Source: Hordeum vulgare subsp. vulgare (lineage: Eukaryota > Streptophyta > Magnoliopsida > Poales > Poaceae). Taken from it: a stretch of 64,000 nucleotides of DNA. Location of the stretch: contig NC_058518.1 of assembly GCF_904849725.1 (NCBI RefSeq), forward strand, positions 6,096,147-6,160,146. The letters run 5' to 3'. This document shows, in pieces, positions 58,001 through 64,000 of the stretch. The notes under the pieces are model-generated. The model made no database searches. It was not told the DNA's origin and was given only the letters and a program-made list of their open reading frames with translations. Numbering within the stretch: the stretch's first letter is position 1; each line of letters begins with the position of its first letter. Position numbers and translations under genes: made by a program.

Positions 58001-61000
58001 GCGGTGAGCTCTGTCAATTCTATCTTTATTCTATTTTCCTTATCTTCAGGGCATTGATATATTATTCTAATAAACAGTGTTGATTTTTGCACTACAATGC
58101 AGCCTTGCTGTAACCTTTTTTCATCCTAATTTGTGTTGCATCTCTGTTCTGCAGGCTCGTGTGCTTGAGCGACACTTTCATGATTTACAAAAGAAATATG
58201 GAGCTGTCGTGGCTATTGATCTTGTCAATACAGTAAGTAATGAACACTTGGGCACACTACGTGTTAGAATTTTTGTGTGGTGCTCCAGCATAAGGGTGTC
58301 TGTTTTACATTAGCAGATTCAGAATTCTTCATTTAGGAATAATCTCGCATATTTGTTTGGCACACCACCATTGTATCTTTGGTTGTGCATATTTCATTCT
58401 TTCCAATGGAACTGGTAACTCTGTTCAGCTTGCGCCCCATGAATGATCTAGCTATTTTTGGAGAAATTTTGTTTACAGATTTACTTTTCATATATATATT
58501 TCAGTGTATGGATGCTTGTTGGCCTAATAGTAGCTTACTCTGTTTTCCATGTGCGTTTACTTCCTTTTCTTATTCCTATATTCAGACTGGTGGTGAAGGC
58601 CGCCTCTATGAAAGATATGCAAAATCGATTGAGCCTATTCTCAGTGAAGATATAAGGTGACATTTTCCACAATTTGGATTTCCCGTATTGTGGTTGTCTG
58701 TTCCTAATTGTGCTACATTGTCTTCTTACTGCAGATTCATACATTTTGACTTCCATAAAATCTGTGGTCATATTCATTTTGAGCGCCTTTCACAGTTGTA
58801 TGATCAAATTGAAGATTATCTTAAGAAGCATAAGTACGTTCCTCAGATATAAGAAATGAACTTTTGCGTGTTTTACTAGTTGATGTTAATTTTCTTCAGA
58901 CTACACTTGCTCCTGTTGTTTGTTTCTACAGTTGTTTAACCTGCATTTCTTTGCCTTGCTACCAAAGTGCTATATTTGATCAATGTATTTGACACGAAAG
59001 CAATACTAATGATGATGAGCGTACCATGTTCTTTATTTGTCTTATTGCTCCCATCTCCATGGTATTACTAATGCTATTGTATAGGTACTTCCTTTTGGAT
59101 GATCAAGGCAAGAAAATTGTGGGGCAAACTGGCACTGTCAGAACAAATTGTGTCGATTGCTTAGATCGTACTAATGTAACACAGGTACAAACTCTAGTAC
59201 AACGCCTTCATGTTTCTTTGCACTTTAACGCCAGGCAGTGGCAAGTTAACATAATCTCTGTGCTGTGGCACCTAGATGCATTTTTAGAAGGTACAGAAGT
59301 TAACACCATAACTTGTTCTAGGTATTTTTTTAGATGGTGTATAATTATGTATCAGTGGGCTCATCTAAGCTAACAACAAACACGTATGTGTTTCTTCATA
59401 TATGTAAATTTTAAACTAGCATGAGCTACATCGATTAGCTTGTTTAGGTTGAGCCATATGTTTCGTTTGATGTTGGTCTATGCTAGAACAAAATATCATA
59501 CTGGTGCAGCCAGATTATATGCCTCACTTGCATCTAATTGCAAATCTTTTGGGCCACAACAGTCTCGAAGTATTGGTGTATTGGGCCATCTTTCTAAAAC
59601 GAGCCATTATTGCATTGCCATTTTTAGATATTGCCTTTTTCTCTTACCTTCTATCTTGACCTGCATTTTGCATTGCTTAAACAGATCATTAAAGATCATG
59701 TTTTCTCTGATCTTCTATCTTGATCTTCATACTGAACGTTAACAACATCGACAATGCTTAAACAGAGCATGGTTGGAAGAAAAACTCTTGAAAGCCAGCT
59801 CCAGCAACTAGGTGTTCTTGGTGGTAACGATACAATCAGCAATTACCCAGCTTTTGATGCAGATTACAAAGTTTGTGAGTATTATGTTTGATATTCTCTA
59901 ACCACGGTTCTTACTTATATTCCCCTGTATTTGTCTTTGAGCAATGTTACTGGAACCATTTGCAGTGTGGGCAAATCATGGAGATGCAATAAGCACTCAG
60001 TACTCTGGTACTCCTGCTCTGAAGGGAGACTTTGTCCGGTAATCTCTATAAAGCGAATGCATCACTCACTTGATTTTTTAAGTGTTTGTAATAAAACTGT
60101 TAGCAAGCATCCTTTAACCTCCCCTTTCATTTGCCCAAATTGGTTTACTATTTTAAGAACACTAGTAATTCTTGCCACCTCGAGTCACAACTCACAACTG
60201 AGCTGCTATTTTCATTTGATTTAAGGTTTTAAGATGCTGTAACATCTGGTGCAGTAAATCTCTTCTCCTGTTTCACCACCAGAATGTCTGCTGTTAAATA
60301 TAAATTACAACAGTCCAATCTGGAGAAAAATGACCTGTAAAACTGAAAATTTCACGTAATATGGAAAGTAATACTGATGCATCTAGATATGGTAATATAT
60401 TTTTATTTTTTGCTCTTTGGTGGTCTTTCAGCTTTACGCATATACATATTTTTCCTCGTCCGGTCTTCCAAGGAAAAGACTGTTGTCTATTTTCATCATT
60501 TCTTATGCTTAAGCTGTTCATATTTACAGATTTGGTTTTGTCTATTAGGTATGGGAAACGGACTACTCAGGGAATTTTTAATGATCTGTGGAATGCACTT
60601 GCTAGATACTACTTTAACAATTTTGCAGATGGTACTAAGCAGGTATTTTCGCTGTCTTAGCATGCATGCAACTTAGGTGAATACAAAAAAAAGTTCACAA
60701 TGTGGCGGGGTTTGGTTGGAGTTCACTGTGGATGGTTGGGGCGAGTGAGGGCAGGTTTAGATCTGACAAAGAAATTCTTTGATCAGCTAAAATTACATAA
60801 GTGTTGTACCATCATTACATCTATAATAAAGGTTTATAGAAGCTAGATAATGGTAAATCAAGTAATTATATCCATAGTTGAGTTAAAATGTGAGAAACAA
60901 CTATACTTTATATTTGAAATAGTATCTTATATTATACAAAAACTTTGAAAAATATGCATTACAAATCAACCAGGTGCAACGATCAGTGACCTGCATCTTC

Positions 61001-61638
61001 CGATCCTTCTAAGTTTGAGGTTTGTTTTGCTTGTGTTTCTAGGATGCCATGGACCTTCTTCAAGGACATTATGTATCATCAGTTAGTCGGGACATCGCGG
61101 TTCCAAGCAAACCCGGAGTTATGCAGGTGGGGGTATTATCTGGTTCAGTGTCCGACACTTCTTTGTGTACGACATTAATTGCAAATTTGCAGTGATTGGT
61201 TCTAACATTGCACTGAATGTCGTCTTGCACGGTTTGTCCTTTGCAGTCCTTTCGTGTTGCTTTTGCATTGATATTGTGCGCTGCTGTGTTCATGATTCTG
61301 TCACTACGACAAGGTAAAGTTTCTGGCTTCTGAATTTGACATATTTTATGGAATTTACAATGATTACAAAAACCCCACAAACCAAAGCAGACCTACATGG
61401 AGAAGTTTAATTCAGTCGTTTTCATGCTTCAGTGAATTATCCAGAAATTGTGCTTTATTGATATGTAAGTTGATTCTATACCGCCTTTTTGGAACCATAA
61501 TTTGCAGCCCGGAATGATCTTCGCCATTTGGTGGTAGCACTTGTGTGGGCCGGTCTGTGCATTGGCATTGCACTATATGTCAAAAAGAACGGTAGGAAGT
61601 TCTGCAACCGACCTCGTTTTTACCTGTCACGCAATTGA
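55089..61638 (+). CDS. SAC-domain phosphoinositide phosphatase, SAC6/7/8 (RHD4) class
   Basis: Eighteen exons join in phase to 602 aa: 55089-55475, 55566-55657, 55879-55936, 56389-56445, 56536-56569, 57328-57408, 57581-57687, 57917-58003, 58155-58232, 58586-58656, 58735-58833, 59085-59184, 59766-59874, 59966-60038, 60549-60642, 61043-61126, 61247-61313, 61508-61638. The catalytic motif is NCVDCLDRTN, CX5R at C406-R412 (TGT at 59149). Other SAC hallmarks are the N-terminal LRVWEFADRYVFEP, MIARRCTRRIGTRCWRRG and FNNFADGTKQDAMDLLQGHY. Two hydrophobic segments near 541-557 and 566-583 anchor the tail, as in plant SAC6-8 (about 600 aa). These enzymes remove phosphate from PI4P and related lipids on endomembranes; Arabidopsis RHD4/SAC7 acts in root-hair growth. 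The start could also be the in-frame ATG at 55119. The frame is intact. Confidence 0.93.
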
Positions 61639-61997
61639 CCGATGCACGAAGGTACCTTTACATGTATGCCGAGTGATCACGGTAGCTTGTCGCAAGCTTC
61701 TCACAGCATCTTCTGTTATGTGAAGATTTATTCCTAGAATTTTTTTTCTTTTCTTTTCTGTAGGGCACTTGCCCTCCCCAATTTTGTATCAAGGTCTATT
61801 CTGGCACACCCTCCCCCTTCCCATTTTTGGATCGGGTTTAACCCCGCCTTCCTGCAATTTTGTATTTAAATTCTGTCCCTGTCTCACTACGGCACAGTTT
61901 GTTTAGTTTGGCATAATTGTAAATCCCCATTGTGATACGATAGCAATGAATTGATGCACACGCACTAGTATTTGAAATATCTACCTCCACTCATTAT
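61639..61997 (+). other. 3' UTR of the SAC gene
   Basis: No ORF. It contains a CT-rich stretch (61740-61820). An alternative donor at about 61592 (acg|gtagg) could produce a different C-terminus, but the read-through form has the expected tail. Confidence 0.5.
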
Positions 61998-61999
61998 TA

Positions 62000-62084
62000 C
62001 TCCCTCTGTAAAGAATTATAAAAGCGTTTAGATCACTACTTTAGTAATCTAGCTAAATGCTCTTATATTTACTTACGGAGGGAG
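62000..62084. mobile_element. Stowaway MITE
   Basis: 85 bp with terminal inverted repeats CTCCCTCTGT and ACGGAGGGAG, and TA target duplications at 61998-61999 and 62085-62086. The inside is a near-perfect hairpin. It belongs to the common Tc1/mariner-derived Stowaway group of Triticeae. Confidence 0.92.
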
Positions 62085-62200
62085 TAGTCTTCATATACTT
62101 TCTTCCCTCAGAAGGAATTGCTTTTAATCGATGAAGGCCTGTCTATCTCCCATGTAACGTTTAATATTACCAAAACTGGACAGAATGCAGGAAAACCCTA
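62085..62200. other. Short spacer after the MITE
   Basis: No gene or repeat recognised. Confidence 0.3.
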
Positions 62201-63330
62201 TTCGTCCGATTCTGCGGCAAATTGAGGCGGCTCCGCACAACCCCCTGGGAGTTTCGTTTACAAGTGGTTTTGGGAACTTTTAGGAGGTTTCCTGAACCGG
62301 TTTTTTTTCATTTTTTACTGTTGTTTTTTCCTCTTTCGTTTTTCTGTTTCTTTTTTTGTTTTCTATTTCTTCTTCTTTCCTTTTTTTCAAGGTTATTTTA
62401 TTTTTCTAAAATTAAGTTCATGTTCTAAAATTGTTCTTGCTTTTATAAGAATGTTATAAATTTCAAATAGTTGCCATTTATCAGAAATATTCGTAACTTT
62501 AAAAAATGTTCTGGATTTAAAAATGTTCAGAATTTTCAAAACATGTTCTTGTTTTCAAAAAATGTTATTTTTTTGGTTTCATTTTTCCTTTTTTCATTTT
62601 CCTATTTCTTTGTTTCACATTTTCTATTTTTTTGCTAATTTCAAAAAATGTTTTCATGTTCAAAGTTTTGTTCACCATTTATATTTAAATATTTGTGCTT
62701 CAAAAAATAATCAGAAATTGCAAAAAATGTTCTTGCTTTCAAAATGTTTTCATATTTAAAAAAATGTTCTTGTATTCCAAAAACTGCATGATTTTTCAAT
62801 TTTGGTTCTTGTATTAAAAAAATGTTTGTATTTTGTGAAAAAAGTTTCGTCTTTGTAAAAAATGTTCGGAATTTTAACAAATAGGAAGTTCACCATTTCA
62901 AAATAATTTCCAAAATTTATTCTGGACATTTTGTGAAATTTGTGATATTTTTTGAAAACATGAATATAATAAAATTTGAAAACGAGAAATATTTTTGAAA
63001 TTACTGTTTTTTTAAAACACAAACATTTTTTTGAATTTTTGAAAAAAAATGTAATTTCTGAAAGACATTTTGAAACATGAACAGTTTTTGAAATTTTGAA
63101 TAATATTTGTAAATGAGAACATTTTTTTAAATTCCTGAACATTTTAAATTGGGAGCAAATTTTGAAACAAGAACATATTTATAAATTTCTGAATAAATAT
63201 TTAAAATTTTTCAAACAAAAGAAACATGAAGAAGAAAAAAAGTGAAAGAGCAAAGAAAATAAAAGAAAAAAGAAAAAGAAAAAAAGGAGAAAAGGCGAAA
63301 CCTCACCCGTTTGATGCAGAGAGTGTCACA
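62201..63330. repeat. AT-rich fold-back-like repeat with aaaaatgttc / gaacattttt units
   Basis: The left arm (to about 62400) is T-rich and CT-rich, the centre has many copies of tcaaaaaatgttc, and the right side has the complementary gaacatttttt and an A/GA-rich arm (63210-63300). The whole region therefore reads like a large imperfect inverted repeat of about 1.1 kb. Open frames here are low-complexity. It may be the end of a Mutator-like or fold-back element; no target duplication was found. Confidence 0.5.
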
Positions 63331-63415
63331 TAGGAGCTCCCTAGAATGCATCCCGAGCTAACAAAAGCGAACAAAATTCTTCCCTTCTCTCCATCGACCC
63401 GGTATGGATGCTTAT

Positions 63416-64000
63416 TGTTGAAATATGAGATGGGCCTAGATCTCATATGACAATTTCAAAAACATCTCTAAGGGCCTATGTAGGTGGCACGACAAGGAGT
63501 GTGGGAAGTGTAGTCCCACCTAGTAGAGAAGGAGTTCGACCTTTTTATAAGGATTTCTCTTCTACATGCTATTGGAGCTTGAGAAGAGAAGATGTTAGGT
63601 TTTTGGGGAGCGACTACGCGATTGCTAGCCTTCGTTCGACTGCTTCCTTTACGTATGCTTCGCCTTCGTCATCACCATGTCTTCTCCGATCGTGAGCTTG
63701 AAGCCGAGAAGAACGCGACCGAGGAAGCTGCCATTGTTACTACGACCAACTCGCCTAATGGAGGGTATATTATCCCGCTCCTGTTTATTCCTATGATAGT
63801 CGTACTAGTGATATCTGTAGATGTTTCTACTATCTATCTAGTATGCAACGATATGATCAAATATCAATATGAGTTTAGTCTTACATCATGACCATGATTT
63901 ATTTTTGGATTAATATACTCGAAAAATTGACTGTTTACTTAACACTTACTAGGCGCGGTTTTGACTCGTCCACGATGACATGGCAAGATGACCCCAGAAA
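63416..64000 (+). mobile_element. Possible start of another LTR retrotransposon
   Basis: tgttgaaatatgagatggg at 63416 has the TGTTG start of Triticeae copia LTRs. A TATA-like ttttataagg follows at 63543. Downstream there is a small frame from ATG 63677 (MSSPIVSLKPRR). The rest lies outside the window, so the assignment is tentative. Confidence 0.4.

Overview
This is a piece of a large, repeat-rich grass nuclear genome, almost certainly a Triticeae species (wheat, barley, rye or Aegilops). The evidence is the Angela/WIS/BARE1-type copia LTR (begins TGTTGGAAATATGCCC), CACTA elements whose ends carry TTTAGTCCCGGTT-type subterminal repeats, non-autonomous gypsy elements with LTRs that begin TGATACGTCT, and genes with short GT-AG introns. 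I cannot tell which species or subgenome it is.

Positions 1 to about 42,860 are a stack of nested transposons with no host gene that I can support. I could read exact target-site duplications for several insertions, which gives a relative order. A CACTA element (1-2847, + strand) ends inside the coding region of a second CACTA element of the same family (- strand, 2848-4057 and 12082 onward). That second element is also split by a gypsy element carrying only gag and protease (4063-12076, TSD GGAGG). A third CACTA element (- strand, about 25852-32190) has a decayed Angela-type copia (15597-25846, TSD AACTC) in its subterminal tandem repeats; that copia itself holds a solo LTR (18168-19691, TSD ATGGC). 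A different solo LTR (28124-29558, TSD CGCTT) splits the third element's transposase. A much younger copia (33538-42290, TSD TTAAT) lies in an LTR fragment related to the 28124-29558 solo LTR; its gag-pol is broken by only two nonsense codons.

From about 44.9 kb to 61.7 kb there is a small gene island with three intact-looking genes: an actin (+, coding 47460-49069, 377 aa, long 5' UTR intron), a mitochondrial-type J-domain co-chaperone (-, 52193-50156, 235 aa, six exons), and a SAC-domain phosphoinositide phosphatase of the SAC6/7/8 (RHD4) class (+, 55089-61638, 602 aa, 18 coding exons). Actin and the J-protein are tail-to-tail. The J-protein and SAC genes are divergent, separated by about 2.9 kb that holds a badly decayed copia-type LTR. 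The actin promoter and first exon are present twice, about 1 kb apart. The three genes do housekeeping or membrane-trafficking work and show no sign of being a functional cluster.

The right end (61.7-64 kb) has a Stowaway MITE, a 1-kb AT-rich fold-back-like repeat and the start of another LTR-like element. I found no rRNA, tRNA, CRISPR or prokaryote-type system. The most interesting points are the duplicated actin leader, the element-borne protease and coiled-coil/membrane ORFs, and the precisely datable nest.
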